This document shows, in pieces, positions 33,920 to 43,227 of a stretch of DNA of 64,000 nucleotides. The notes beneath the pieces were generated by a model, which saw only the letters and a program-made list of their open reading frames with translations, ran no database searches and was not told the origin of the DNA. Position numbers and translations under genes: made by a program. The first letter of the stretch is position 1, and every line of letters starts with the position of its first letter. Source of the stretch: a virus; IMG/VR virus record IMGVR_UViG_3300023174_004352, positions 1 to 64,000 of that record. One strand, given 5' to 3'.

Positions 33920-34811
33920 AATAACTAGTTCGTGGCCCCATCAAGATCAGCTAAAGATAGAATGGAATCTTGGCAAACGCTGTAATTATGACTGCACATA
34001 TTGTCCGGCAAGTATACACGATAGTTTCAGTCCACATACCGATATCAACATATTAGAACGTACGGTAGATAAATTGTGTGAAATAGGTAAACCTTTGCGA
34101 ATTAGTTTAACAGGCGGTGAGCCTTGTGTGCATCCGGACATTGAAGATCTGTTAGATTATTTCAAACGCAAAAATATATTCTGGGTCAACCTAACAACTA
34201 ACGGAACTAGGGGACATCGATGGTATCTTGAAAATGAAATGTTCTTCAATCATCTTGTGTTTAGTCTACACTTTGAAAAACTAGATCAATGGGTCAGAGT
34301 ATTTGATACTATTTTAAAATTTTATGACGAAACTGACAGAGACTTTTTTGTCAATGTTATGGCTCATCATGATCACATGGACCATGTTAGAACAGTTGTA
34401 AAAAAGTTTGACGAAGTAGGTATCAAATATGCTGTTCGTAGAATACGTTGGACAGAAGGTGATCACAACGTATTTGATGATTTGAAATATGATGGAAAAG
34501 ATTTGCAATGGATTTTGGATCATGATGCCACAGTTAAACCTAATTGTAGAATTGATGATTCAGAAATAATACACAGCAATGATGTCATTAAAAAACATAT
34601 GAATCAGTTCAAAGGTTGGACATGTAACGCCGGTCTCGAAAGCCTCATGATCAATTGGGATGGGGAAGTGCATCGTGCTACTTGTAGAGTAGGTGGAAGT
34701 CTAGGCAACATATATCAAGGTACGTTTGTTGCACCTAGCGATCCAGTTATTTGCACACGAGACTGGTGTACATGTGCCGCTGATATTCCTCTTACTAAAT
34801 TTTCTTCTTAG
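33912..34811 (+). CDS. Radical SAM enzyme
   Basis: A 299-residue protein with CNYDCTYC (Cys24, Cys28, Cys31) and LTGGEPC. It ends in a Cys-containing region (WTCNAGL, HRATCRVG, ICTRDWCTC) like the 25191 and 34795 proteins. An upstream ATG exists at 33825, but the start at 33912 fits the operon overlap and the motif position. Last gene of the 30647 operon; its end overlaps the convergent 34795 gene by 17 nt. Confidence 0.88.
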   Translation: MFKITSSWPHQDQLKIEWNLGKRCNYDCTYCPASIHDSFSPHTDINILERTVDKLCEIGKPLRISLTGGEPCVHPDIEDLLDYFKRKNIFWVNLTTNGTRGHRWYLENEMFFNHLVFSLHFEKLDQWVRVFDTILKFYDETDRDFFVNVMAHHDHMDHVRTVVKKFDEVGIKYAVRRIRWTEGDHNVFDDLKYDGKDLQWILDHDATVKPNCRIDDSEIIHSNDVIKKHMNQFKGWTCNAGLESLMINWDGEVHRATCRVGGSLGNIYQGTFVAPSDPVICTRDWCTCAADIPLTKFSS

Positions 34812-35784
34812 TTAGATTGGCTTCTGGAACGCACCAACAGGATAACGATTTACATAGCGTAGGTTGAATAGTTGGATTAAACTTTTCTTTGAAGTCTGCA
34901 TCATGTATGTTATACAAATAATCTAAATTAAATAACTTTTGATTACATGTGCCGGTTATATCGCCATTAGGTGTAATGAAGATGCTGTCTATTCCTAGAT
35001 TACAAGACCACCCATAGAAGTTATTCCAATTGTTTAGCGATAACTCGTGGGCCGAAAGACGTTTCTTTGACCCATCTGGAAATATAGCAATGGGTTCTTT
35101 GTTAAAACTTTTCTTACGCTGCTTCCACTCTGACCAAAGATTAGGTCTACGTAGCAGTGGCTTTTTTAGAAACTCAATTTGCTCATCAGAGTAATCAGTT
35201 TTTTCTAATCGTTGTAATCTAATAGCCCATTCATACTTGCTGGTTTTTAATTTTTCAATTAGGTCCAAGCATTTATCCCAAGCAGTTGGATCCATTAAAA
35301 CCTGAACTACAGTTAGTGTACCTTTTTTATAAAGTATATCTGCTACCTGAATAAAATGATCAATATCGACTTCTTTATGATGACAACTAAGAGCAGCCTT
35401 ATCTATTAGGTGTGCGTTTTCTTCCCACCACCGCAGGGTTCTAGATGCATTTGATACTAGTTGTATTATAACATCATTTTCTTTTTTAACTTCATTACAG
35501 AATTTTTCAAGAGGTGCCCACATACTAGGCTCGCCACCTGCAAGACTAAGTTCAAACTTGTTCTTGTTAGTGTGAGTTTTGTAGTAATTGAACATTGCTG
35601 TGAAATTATCTGCTAGATTCTTCCAATCTTTCCTAAAAGGATATTGACCATCTCTGCTTCCTGGGAAGCAATAGTCGCAGGTATAGTTACATACTGTAGA
35701 AATTTGATAGGAAATTCTCAGGATGTTATGATAAGGAGTTACTAATTCAACGGGTTTTGATAAGTTCTTCAACTTCGATTCCAA
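34795..35784 (-). CDS. Radical SAM enzyme
   Basis: A 329-residue protein with CNYTCDYC (Cys32, Cys36, Cys39), LAGGEPS, and a C-terminal Cys-rich end (WSCNLGI, GTCNQKL, LCKSLSCWC) resembling those of the 25191 and 33912 proteins. It overlaps the upstream reductase gene by 38 nt, an unusually long in-operon overlap; a later start is possible. Confidence 0.9.
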   Translation of the reverse strand: MESKLKNLSKPVELVTPYHNILRISYQISTVCNYTCDYCFPGSRDGQYPFRKDWKNLADNFTAMFNYYKTHTNKNKFELSLAGGEPSMWAPLEKFCNEVKKENDVIIQLVSNASRTLRWWEENAHLIDKAALSCHHKEVDIDHFIQVADILYKKGTLTVVQVLMDPTAWDKCLDLIEKLKTSKYEWAIRLQRLEKTDYSDEQIEFLKKPLLRRPNLWSEWKQRKKSFNKEPIAIFPDGSKKRLSAHELSLNNWNNFYGWSCNLGIDSIFITPNGDITGTCNQKLFNLDYLYNIHDADFKEKFNPTIQPTLCKSLSCWCVPEANLTKKKI

Positions 35785-36316
35785 ATATTGATTTAATTTT
35801 ATCAGCAGTGAACGGTGTAAGTACTAGCTCAAACTCGATATTGTTGATTCTGGGATTGTCTAACCAGAAGTCGACGGCGCTGACAATATCTTTGAATGGC
35901 AAACCGTAGTCAGTAGATTCTGCATCTTCAGCCATTGATATGTTTAGATGCAAAATTTTAGTTTTATTCTTGTACCCTAGAGAATATTTTTTGCAACGTG
36001 CCTTGAGATCCTTTTTTACCTTGCTGTATTCTATGTTTAGAACATCATCAAAGTCGCCTGCAATAGATCCTGAGCATATAATCTTATCAACCTTACCTAC
36101 AAGATCGTCCAAAAACATAAGTTGGCATTCACCAACACAAAGATTGTTTACAAATAGATCAGCAGTCTTGGCCGCTTCTAATATATCTAGATATTTTTCT
36201 CTAACATCATAACCAGTAGACGACGAAAAGCCAATGACTTCCCAGCCCTGTTTGACAAAATAATCATATAGAGCTTTTCCAATTCCTCTTGTGTGTCCGG
36301 TAATAACGCATCGCAT
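35747..36316 (-). CDS. Short-chain dehydrogenase/reductase-like protein
   Basis: A 189-residue Rossmann protein with the nucleotide motif TGHTRGIG (residues 6-13), NNLC in place of NNAG, SGSIAG with the catalytic Ser, and a YSKVKK catalytic Tyr/Lys pair. It is short for an SDR (usual ~250) because the substrate loop and C-terminal helices are trimmed. Together with the SDR at 45756 it may reduce a carrier-bound keto or imine group (inference). It starts from the node at 36320-36335. Confidence 0.8.
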   Translation of the reverse strand: MRCVITGHTRGIGKALYDYFVKQGWEVIGFSSSTGYDVREKYLDILEAAKTADLFVNNLCVGECQLMFLDDLVGKVDKIICSGSIAGDFDDVLNIEYSKVKKDLKARCKKYSLGYKNKTKILHLNISMAEDAESTDYGLPFKDIVSAVDFWLDNPRINNIEFELVLTPFTADKIKSIFGIEVEELIKTR

Positions 36317-36319
36317 GAA

Positions 36320-36335
36320 ATACTTAGTTAAATAT
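36320..36335. promoter_or_regulatory. Bidirectional late-promoter node
   Basis: Plus TTAAATAT (36328-36335), 4 nt before the ATG at 36340. Minus CTAAGTAT (36320-36327, one mismatch in the core), 3 nt before the ATG at 36316. Confidence 0.5.
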
Positions 36336-36339
36336 CAGC

Positions 36340-37410
36340 ATGGCTTTTTATAATGTGGTGGAAGAAATAGACATTGAACACAGCTCAATTTGTAATGCTG
36401 CTTGTCCTCAATGTACTAGAGAATTTAAACCGGGGGATTATTCCTGGTTCAACCAAACATGGTTACCTAACAGTTTCTACGAAGACTGTATTCCTCAAAC
36501 AGTTTACAATAATTTGAAGAATATCTACTTCAGTGGAATGGTTGGTGATCCCTGTACGGCTCCTAATTTTATCGATGTCTGTAAAATAATAAAAAGAAAG
36601 GCCCCACACATTTACATAACAGTAAGTACTAACGGTGGAATGAAAACGCCTAAGTTTTGGACAGAGCTAGCTGAAGTATTTGGTACTATGGGCACAGTAA
36701 AATTTGCCATAGACGGCCTAGAAGATACTAACCACATTTACCGTGTCAATGTTAAATGGAAAAATGTGTGGGCAAACCTCAATGCCTATCGGCAAGCAGG
36801 CGGTAAAGCTGATTGGCAATTCATTGCCTTTAAACATAATGAACATCAAATAGAAGAAGCTGAAAGTCTAGCAAAAAGTCTTGGCTTTGAAAACTTTATT
36901 CTTAAACGTAGTAACAAGTTTTTAGTTGATGACCTATTTGGCCTAACCAATAATGGCAGCAACGGAGTTAAAATAGAACATCCTACACAAGAACAGTATG
37001 TACATCCTTTGATATTTCAAAAGGATCGTGTTAGTAGAATAAACGAAGCACTTGATATTACATCTGACAGTCCAATAAACTGTGAAGTGCGTGAAAAGAA
37101 GTCAGCATATATCAATGCAGATGGCCAATTGTTTCCGTGTGTGTATACAGCAACCTGTGTACACCTATACAAATTTAAACCTTTGCCTGATCAGTTTGCA
37201 TCGTTGTGGGAACAACACGGCGGCGACAAGATCGATCTTGCTAAAAATAGTTGGGATAGCATCATTGAAGGAAACTTTTTTAATTCTATTCAGCAAGGGT
37301 GGGAGCAATCATACAACCGTGGCAAGTTAGCTGCCTGTGGCCTATTTTGTTCTAAATCTAGTAATAGGATATTTGATCCTTGCCTAATAACAGAGCTACC
37401 TAATGTATAA
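36340..37410 (+). CDS. Radical SAM/SPASM enzyme
   Basis: A 356-residue protein with CNAACPQC (Cys18, Cys22, Cys25) and a C-terminal SPASM-like region (INCEVREKKSAYINADGQLF followed by PCVYTATC, then CGLFCSKS). It shares layout with the 26749 protein, including a GDP block and FAIDGLEDTNHIYR, and the two are probable paralogues. It overlaps the next gene by 8 nt. Confidence 0.9.
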   Translation: MAFYNVVEEIDIEHSSICNAACPQCTREFKPGDYSWFNQTWLPNSFYEDCIPQTVYNNLKNIYFSGMVGDPCTAPNFIDVCKIIKRKAPHIYITVSTNGGMKTPKFWTELAEVFGTMGTVKFAIDGLEDTNHIYRVNVKWKNVWANLNAYRQAGGKADWQFIAFKHNEHQIEEAESLAKSLGFENFILKRSNKFLVDDLFGLTNNGSNGVKIEHPTQEQYVHPLIFQKDRVSRINEALDITSDSPINCEVREKKSAYINADGQLFPCVYTATCVHLYKFKPLPDQFASLWEQHGGDKIDLAKNSWDSIIEGNFFNSIQQGWEQSYNRGKLAACGLFCSKSSNRIFDPCLITELPNV

Positions 37411-38956
37411 CGTAATACTATTTTCAGATACTCCCAGCGCAGATTGGTTCAGCCGAGGTTACGGGGCCTATCGATTGGCCACTGAGCTAAGGAACAAAGG
37501 ATACTCCACCCTAGTTGTTGACTTCTGTTCGGCATTAGATAACAAGATGTTTCAAGAGATTATTGATAATGCAGTTGGCGATGATACTCTAATGGTGGGG
37601 TTCAGTGTTACTTGGTTTCCATACAGACACAAAAATCTGCCAAACCCTAGATACGTAGTTGGATCAAAGAGTCTAAGTATCAACCCGTGGGAAGATTTTG
37701 ACATAAACATTCACACATGGCATAAGGAAAGTGTCGCCTACGGGTTCAGCGGCAGTGATGTAGACTACTATGTAGACTATATCAAGTCTAAGAACAACAA
37801 AATTAAAGTTGTCGTGGGCGGTGCCAAAAGTTATGAATATGTGTTTGAGAAAAAACTAGATAACATCTTTGTTGGATACAGTGAAAATCAAATGATGGAT
37901 TATATCAATGCACTGTCTGGCAAAGGTCCTAAAAGATTGTTTAATAAAATTATCAATTACGATCCAAAGGCACAAGTCGGCGAATTTGATTTCAACAATT
38001 CATTTACTAACTATCAGGAAGAAGACTGCCTACATCCAGAAGAAATTTTAACATTTGAATTTAGTAGAGGTTGTATCTTTAACTGTACGTTCTGTAGCTA
38101 TCCTCATAGAAATCAAGATACTAGAGATTTTGTAAAGTATCAAAATGTGATAAAGAAAGAGTTGATAGACAATTATGAGAAATGGGGAGTCTATCGGTAT
38201 GTGATTACTGATGATACTTTCAATGACTACACAGAAAAATTGATCCTAATTAAAGAAGTAATTGAAACACTGCCATTCAAGCCAGTGTTCTGGGCCTATA
38301 TAAGATTAGATCTAATCAGCAGAAATCCCGAACAAGCACAGTTGATCAAAGACATAGGCGTTCAAGAGATATATTATGGTCTAGAGACGTGGCACGAAGA
38401 CACCGCCAAAATTATCAAGAAGGGCGGCAGTAGGGCCAAGAAGATCGAAGGTATGCGTATTGCCAAGGAGTGTTGGGGGGACGATGTGTTTGTCATGTGC
38501 GGCACAGTTATTGGACTACCACATGACACGGTAGAAAGTATTCGAGAAGCAAGCGAGTGGTATGTTGAAGAAGGTCACAAGTATATTGATCTGTTTGGGC
38601 ACAGTCCTTTCGCTCTTAGAGAGTTTGGTGATGCACAAGATTATATTTTTCAGTCGGACATAGAAAAGAACATGGGCAAGTATGGATATTCGTTTCCTGA
38701 TTCAGAAAATTATCCTCTTGCATGGATTAGAACTGGCCCGGGTGATATTACCAGCAAAGAGTTAGCCGACAAACTCATGGTAACTTATAACACAATGATG
38801 TCCCCTCATTGGAATATTCACAGATCGTTTTGGGATTTAAAGAACTTGTTTGCTGAATTTGATATAGAACACGGTTCTAGAGTAGACTACTTCTATAAGT
38901 TTGTATCGGAAAAATACTTTCCTAAAATGATAGCAAAGCTAAAACAAGCCAAGTAA
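37403..38956 (+). CDS. Cobalamin-type (class B) radical SAM enzyme
   Basis: A 517-residue protein. An N-terminal Rossmann-like domain (residues 1-170; VILFSDTPSAD, GAYRLATELRNKGY, VVVGGAK) resembles B12-binding regions, followed by SRGCIFNCTFC (Cys224, Cys228, Cys231) and a radical-SAM barrel. Class B enzymes methylate unactivated carbons or close rings. I see no canonical DxHxxG, so cobalamin binding may be base-off or absent. Its 3' end overlaps the SGNH gene by 35 nt. Confidence 0.85.
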   Translation: MYNVILFSDTPSADWFSRGYGAYRLATELRNKGYSTLVVDFCSALDNKMFQEIIDNAVGDDTLMVGFSVTWFPYRHKNLPNPRYVVGSKSLSINPWEDFDINIHTWHKESVAYGFSGSDVDYYVDYIKSKNNKIKVVVGGAKSYEYVFEKKLDNIFVGYSENQMMDYINALSGKGPKRLFNKIINYDPKAQVGEFDFNNSFTNYQEEDCLHPEEILTFEFSRGCIFNCTFCSYPHRNQDTRDFVKYQNVIKKELIDNYEKWGVYRYVITDDTFNDYTEKLILIKEVIETLPFKPVFWAYIRLDLISRNPEQAQLIKDIGVQEIYYGLETWHEDTAKIIKKGGSRAKKIEGMRIAKECWGDDVFVMCGTVIGLPHDTVESIREASEWYVEEGHKYIDLFGHSPFALREFGDAQDYIFQSDIEKNMGKYGYSFPDSENYPLAWIRTGPGDITSKELADKLMVTYNTMMSPHWNIHRSFWDLKNLFAEFDIEHGSRVDYFYKFVSEKYFPKMIAKLKQAK

Positions 38957-39653
38957 GTTTTTGATGACTTTCCATACCAGGATGTGTTAGATCTCTAGCA
39001 ATATCTACTGTTGGAATATCATTAGGCATAATCTCAACAATTTTTAAATGTTTAGCTTCTAGATAATTTACGGTTACTGTTCTTAGTACATCAAAATAAT
39101 GTTCCATGTATGATGTAGAAGCTACCTTCTCATACTCTTTCCACATGTCACTTGTGATATAATCGGTATTATCTGTTTTGTCACCCCAAGGTCCTATAGG
39201 AACTATTTCGTTTTTATTGTTCTTTTCAAACTTTCTGTGTGCTTGCGGCCACTGTATGACCACGGCGCTTGGAGAAATCTTTATTTCATTAAACCATGCA
39301 GATAAGTTTTGTGCCACTAGGTCAGGTCCAAATCCATTTAATGCAAGATTGTAATAGGGAATTCCAAGGTCCTGTGACACTTTGTATGCATAGGTATCTT
39401 CCAAGGCTAGTGCAATGCCTTCTGTTATACTGCATCCTACAAATAATATGTATCCGTCAGCTAGACGATTAGGCTCTACGGATCTATGTCCGTAACTGTT
39501 ACGAATATAAGATACTTCTTTGTCTCTATAGATCCAGTCAGCAGGCTGTGTAGCCAAGTTCTTTTTAAAGTTAGCTTCACTATCACTTCCTACCCTACTA
39601 AAGATAGCACGATGATCTGGATTTCCGTAAATGCCGTTGTGACTGTTAAACAT
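38922..39653 (-). CDS. SGNH-type hydrolase
   Basis: A 243-residue protein with FVGCSITEG (Ser block), NLALNGFG (Gly/Asn blocks) and THPGMESHQK (terminal His block), the four-block pattern of SGNH esterases and acyltransferase relatives. Members deacylate lipids, sugars or thioesters; the substrate here is unknown. It is the last gene of the 42152 minus operon, starting 8 nt inside the end of the radical-SAM gene. Confidence 0.75.
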   Translation of the reverse strand: MFNSHNGIYGNPDHRAIFSRVGSDSEANFKKNLATQPADWIYRDKEVSYIRNSYGHRSVEPNRLADGYILFVGCSITEGIALALEDTYAYKVSQDLGIPYYNLALNGFGPDLVAQNLSAWFNEIKISPSAVVIQWPQAHRKFEKNNKNEIVPIGPWGDKTDNTDYITSDMWKEYEKVASTSYMEHYFDVLRTVTVNYLEAKHLKIVEIMPNDIPTVDIARDLTHPGMESHQKLTWLVLALLSF

Positions 39654-40944
39654 AATTTTTAATAAAAGGAAATAATTCTCTATAATTTGTATTTCTTGTG
39701 CGATCGTAAAGTTCTAATACACGAGTTCTTTCTTTTACAACACTATCAAAGTCGGTGATCGGAGTCTTTAAAAATCCTTTGATCGAGTATATAGCTTCAA
39801 CTAGTTCCTTGTTTTCTTTAAAAATCTTATAGTCGGCATGGCTATTCATATAATCGTTGACCATAGATACTATTGCATCCTTTTGATCTTCCTCTAAGTA
39901 CTGAATAGAAAAATAATTAGGATAAAATACAAAGCCAAAGTTGATAATAAATCTTGTGCCAATTCGTTGACTGAGCAGTTCCCATTGATCGAATATTTCT
40001 AGAAGATCAAAAATGTTAAAGATACTCCATGTTGTTGATAACTTCTTTTCAATGTGTGTGAACTCAAGTACTTTATCAATGTTCTTTTTAAAATGATTGT
40101 AATCTGCAGGGTATCTTATAAATTTAAATTTGTCTGCATCAACATGATCATAGCTGATAGTCAGCATAGGCTGTTTAAAAGAATTTAAATGACGTAACAT
40201 CTTGTCATTTACTGTGGATAAATTAGTTATGATGTTTAACATCATAGATTTAGCATAGTCTTTTTCCACGCAATATTCTAATATTCTTTCTGTAATCTTG
40301 TTGACTAACGGCTCACCACCTACTAGGCTCAGCTGAACAGCAGTTTTTAATGCAGGATCAAGATTGTTGACCAATTGCTCTACATCAATGTTGGCTGGAT
40401 TGTATTGCTCTAGGTCAATCTTTAGGTCTTTAACACGACTATTAAAAAATTTAATCAGTCCAGGCGGACTAACTCCTTCACGGTCCCACTGATCTGCCTC
40501 GGCTTTATGCAATGAACTTGCACCAGGGTAACAGGTAATACATTTCAAATTACATAAGGTACCTATTTTAACATCAATGTCTAGGGGCAATGATGACAGT
40601 AGGTAACAATTTTCTAATGCATCCTTTACAAATTTTTTATAACTAGGATACATGGAGTGTGATTCGTCTAGTGTCTTCTGACGTTTACTATATACTCCGT
40701 TTTCTTCTTGCTTCCAACAGGTAGCACATGCAGGATTTTTAACACCGTTCAATAGGTCCTGTCTAAGTTTAGCATAAAAGTCACTGTTCCATACACTAAC
40801 TATATCATCTTCTCTCATGTTATAGGCAGTACCGTCGTACTTAGGAATCAATGTCTCTTCGCTGTAACAACAGATACGATAGTTACCGTCGTTGGTAGAA
40901 CTGATATGCGTGAAGGGCAGTAGACAGAATGTTTTCTTATTCAT
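39646..40944 (-). CDS. Radical SAM enzyme with N-terminal cysteine domain
   Basis: A 432-residue protein, third member of the inverted-layout type: N-terminal Cys7, Cys25, Cys26, CATC at 73-76, then CNLKCITC (Cys131, Cys135, Cys138) and LVGGEPL. FCLLPFTHISSTNDGN aligns with the equivalent N-termini at 29186 and 31482. It overlaps its operon neighbours by 8 nt on each side. Confidence 0.9.
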   Translation of the reverse strand: MNKKTFCLLPFTHISSTNDGNYRICCYSEETLIPKYDGTAYNMREDDIVSVWNSDFYAKLRQDLLNGVKNPACATCWKQEENGVYSKRQKTLDESHSMYPSYKKFVKDALENCYLLSSLPLDIDVKIGTLCNLKCITCYPGASSLHKAEADQWDREGVSPPGLIKFFNSRVKDLKIDLEQYNPANIDVEQLVNNLDPALKTAVQLSLVGGEPLVNKITERILEYCVEKDYAKSMMLNIITNLSTVNDKMLRHLNSFKQPMLTISYDHVDADKFKFIRYPADYNHFKKNIDKVLEFTHIEKKLSTTWSIFNIFDLLEIFDQWELLSQRIGTRFIINFGFVFYPNYFSIQYLEEDQKDAIVSMVNDYMNSHADYKIFKENKELVEAIYSIKGFLKTPITDFDSVVKERTRVLELYDRTRNTNYRELFPFIKNYV

Positions 40945-41506
40945 ACACTGCCTTCCATATTTTTTCTAAAGCATTATCGGGCCATTGGATGTACTTATTA
41001 AATGCATGATACATTAAAGTTTTGATATCAAGTTTACCTTTAGACGATATAGAGTCAATCAATTCTGCACGATCAGCATTTAGTATAGGTCGATAAAATT
41101 CAACGTCAACAGGACATTCAATATAATCAAATGCTGTATAGAAATTAAAGGCATGTATCTGCCCGTTGGTGTCTGTATAAAAATATTTAGGGTAGAAACT
41201 AGGTTTGTAAAATTCTTCAAAATGCATATCTTTAGCAATTTGCATCAGTTGGTCTTGCCAGTTTGCGGGAAGAGCATCCTCGCAAGTATTATCATACCAT
41301 TTGAAAAATATTTTTCTATTGGCTGTATCAAAGGTGATATCTTCTGGGCACCATGCATAGTCTTGTAGACTAATGAGAAATCTACGTTCTCGTCGATAAC
41401 TAGAAACAATCAAATCATCTGGATACCTAGAGTCGCTGGGATTAAAATCCATGCAAGCAACATTACCGTCTACAGTAAAATTATAAATCGACATATAACA
41501 CTTCAT
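40937..41506 (-). CDS. Unrecognised protein, possible pseudokinase-like paralogue
   Basis: A 189-residue protein. The segment ANWQDQLMQIAKDMHFEEFY and the following YPKYFYTDTNGQIHAFNFYT align in pattern with PDWQEQMLEIFKAHKSLGLW and HPSSYFVVNGKLKSINYFFT of the 52742 product, so they are probable paralogues. The second one has a kinase-like spread of motifs, but no catalytic Asp is visible in either. An internal Met at residue 5 may be the true start. Operon with oxygenase and radical-SAM genes. Confidence 0.4.
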   Translation of the reverse strand: MKCYMSIYNFTVDGNVACMDFNPSDSRYPDDLIVSSYRRERRFLISLQDYAWCPEDITFDTANRKIFFKWYDNTCEDALPANWQDQLMQIAKDMHFEEFYKPSFYPKYFYTDTNGQIHAFNFYTAFDYIECPVDVEFYRPILNADRAELIDSISSKGKLDIKTLMYHAFNKYIQWPDNALEKIWKAVYE

Positions 41507-42152
41507 CTTTAAATTTTTTAATACTGCGATCTATCAATTCTTTATGTTTTACCGGATCAATAATGCCTGCTGTATTGATAATCAATCTTACTCTATCTTT
41601 CTTCTCAGCACCATGATGCACAGTATCATTATTAAATGCATAACACGGCCAACTAGGATTTAATTTTGGATAAACTCTTTCGCCTTCTTTTTCTTTACAT
41701 AAGAACAAACTAGATTCTGTCGGGTTAGTGAGGTGAATAAAAAATCTACGTGGTTCTTCTATAGTCGAAGCACGATCATCAAGGTCGTCTTTGTGTGGTT
41801 CGATGTAGCCTATTTGTGTTTGTATAATAGCAACAGTAAGTTCTTCAAACGGCATGGCTTCTATAGCCGCAGCAATTTCAGGAAAGGTTTCTTTGAATCC
41901 GGGATGCCAATACTGCTTGCCTGTGTTGTGTAATTTATGTATATGCTTATCGAGTTCGACAATAGATTCACTGCTAGTCCAATCTTCGATAGGAAAACAA
42001 CTAACAACAGGGCAATGTATATTCCAATTTATTTGATATTGATTATAATCAGTATCTTTGATCCTATGATCTACCACCCAATCTATAATTTTTTGTTCGT
42101 TTGGTAACACAAGTTCAATATCTAACGGAGTGTAAAGTATTTCAGTATTCAT
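41481..42152 (-). CDS. 2OG-Fe(II)/Asp-Asn hydroxylase-like protein
   Basis: A 223-residue protein. The start at 42152 (MNTEILYTPLDI) is chosen because it aligns with the paralogue's MTILFTPLDI at 47496 and because the CTAAATAC octamer ends 7 nt upstream; a Met at 42158 is also possible. Residues His120 and Asp122 (IEPHKDDLDD), His179/180 (DTVHHGAEK) and Arg187/189 form the HxD...H...R set. Shared blocks with the 46828 product: WHPGFKETFPEI, PCYAFNND, INTAGI. First gene of a four-gene operon. Confidence 0.75.
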   Translation of the reverse strand: MNTEILYTPLDIELVLPNEQKIIDWVVDHRIKDTDYNQYQINWNIHCPVVSCFPIEDWTSSESIVELDKHIHKLHNTGKQYWHPGFKETFPEIAAAIEAMPFEELTVAIIQTQIGYIEPHKDDLDDRASTIEEPRRFFIHLTNPTESSLFLCKEKEGERVYPKLNPSWPCYAFNNDTVHHGAEKKDRVRLIINTAGIIDPVKHKELIDRSIKKFKDEVLYVDL

Positions 42153-42159
42153 ACGCATA

Positions 42160-42180
42160 GTATTTAGTGGCCTATAAATA
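42160..42180. promoter_or_regulatory. Bidirectional late-promoter node with exact TATAAATA
   Basis: Plus: exact TATAAATA (42173-42180), 4 nt before the ATG at 42185. Minus: CTAAATAC (42160-42167), 7 nt before the ATG at 42152. It sits between the tandem oxygenase operon and the 41481 operon. Confidence 0.65.
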
Positions 42181-42184
42181 CCTG

Positions 42185-42718
42185 ATGAAATATATAGGAA
42201 ATTGTGCAGATGCACTAAACTGGGACATGGCTGTTAGTAAATGCCAAACAGGTCAAACTTTAACATACAATTTAAATTGTTTTCCTGATACGGAAGGATT
42301 TAAAGAGTTAGACACAATTTGGCAGCAGGCCGGATTCAAGTATGACGACCCAGCTATCGAATGGACTAACTATTATGCTGAAGAATTTGGACAAGATATA
42401 GTTGATAAATTTTCTAGCATAGTAAATGCTACTCCGTGGATGGTGTGGATTAGTAAAATACGTCCTGCACGTATGGCGCCTTTACATAAAGACGCACATT
42501 CTAAAATTGATGAACTTTTAAAACTAGGAACCCCTGTTAGATATACCTGCTACATACAAGATCCAACAGATGGCCATGCCAGCATTGTAGATAATATAGC
42601 AATTTATAAAGCAAAAAAAGGCGACATCTATGAATGGCCCAGTTATGATGCTTGGCATGCCGGTGGCAATGCTGGATTAAAAGACAAGTATATGTTTAAC
42701 TTTTGGGGATATAAATGA
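42185..42718 (+). CDS. 2OG-Fe(II) oxygenase-like, tandem copy 1
   Basis: A 177-residue protein starting MKYIGNC, the conserved start of three tandem paralogues. His101 and Asp103 (APLHKDAHS) and His158 (DAWHAGGN) form a metal triad. Lys168 stands where the 2-oxoglutarate-binding Arg is usual (KDKYMFNFWGYK). The end FNFWGY is shared by all three. ATGA-coupled to copy 2. The start at 42185, not 42167, is supported by the octamer and by the paralogues. Confidence 0.75.
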   Translation: MKYIGNCADALNWDMAVSKCQTGQTLTYNLNCFPDTEGFKELDTIWQQAGFKYDDPAIEWTNYYAEEFGQDIVDKFSSIVNATPWMVWISKIRPARMAPLHKDAHSKIDELLKLGTPVRYTCYIQDPTDGHASIVDNIAIYKAKKGDIYEWPSYDAWHAGGNAGLKDKYMFNFWGYK

Positions 42719-43227
42719 AGTATATCGGCAACTGTCAAACAATAGACTGGGATGGGCTGATCAAAACATTGAATCAAGCAGAAGGTAAAGTGTTGACATA
42801 CTCTGCTAGTGGCAACAATTTAGATTTACAATGGCAACGTGCCGGATATAAGCACGGAGATCCTGCTATCGAGTGGGTGCAGTATTGGGCAGACCAGCAT
42901 TTTGATAAATCTATTGCTGACCTATTTGGCGATTGGGCTGGGGCTAAACCTTTTTATACATTCGTTAGTAAAATACGTGTGGGGAAATTTATACCTTTCC
43001 ATACAGATCACATGAAGGATCAAGATTCGATTCCGGGAGATCCTGTAAGATTTAGTTGTTATATTTCTCAATCAAGATTAGGTCAGTTGAGCATGGTAGA
43101 AGATTGTGTGATTCACGGCACCGCTATAGGTGATGTATGGGAATGGCCCTCACCCTCGAGCCAGCACTCAGGTGTAAACGTAAGTGACCAAGACAAATAT
43201 ATGTTTAACTTTTGGGGGTATCGATGA
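42715..43227 (+). CDS. 2OG-Fe(II) oxygenase-like, tandem copy 2
   Basis: A 170-residue protein starting MKYIGNCQTIDWDG. His96 and Asp98 (IPFHTDHMK), His151 (SSQHSGVN) and Lys161 in place of Arg. GDPAIEWVQYWA matches DDPAIEWTNYYA of copy 1 and LDPAIEWKTYYC of copy 3. It overlaps both neighbours as ATGA, so translation of the three is coupled. Confidence 0.75.
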   Translation: MKYIGNCQTIDWDGLIKTLNQAEGKVLTYSASGNNLDLQWQRAGYKHGDPAIEWVQYWADQHFDKSIADLFGDWAGAKPFYTFVSKIRVGKFIPFHTDHMKDQDSIPGDPVRFSCYISQSRLGQLSMVEDCVIHGTAIGDVWEWPSPSSQHSGVNVSDQDKYMFNFWGYR

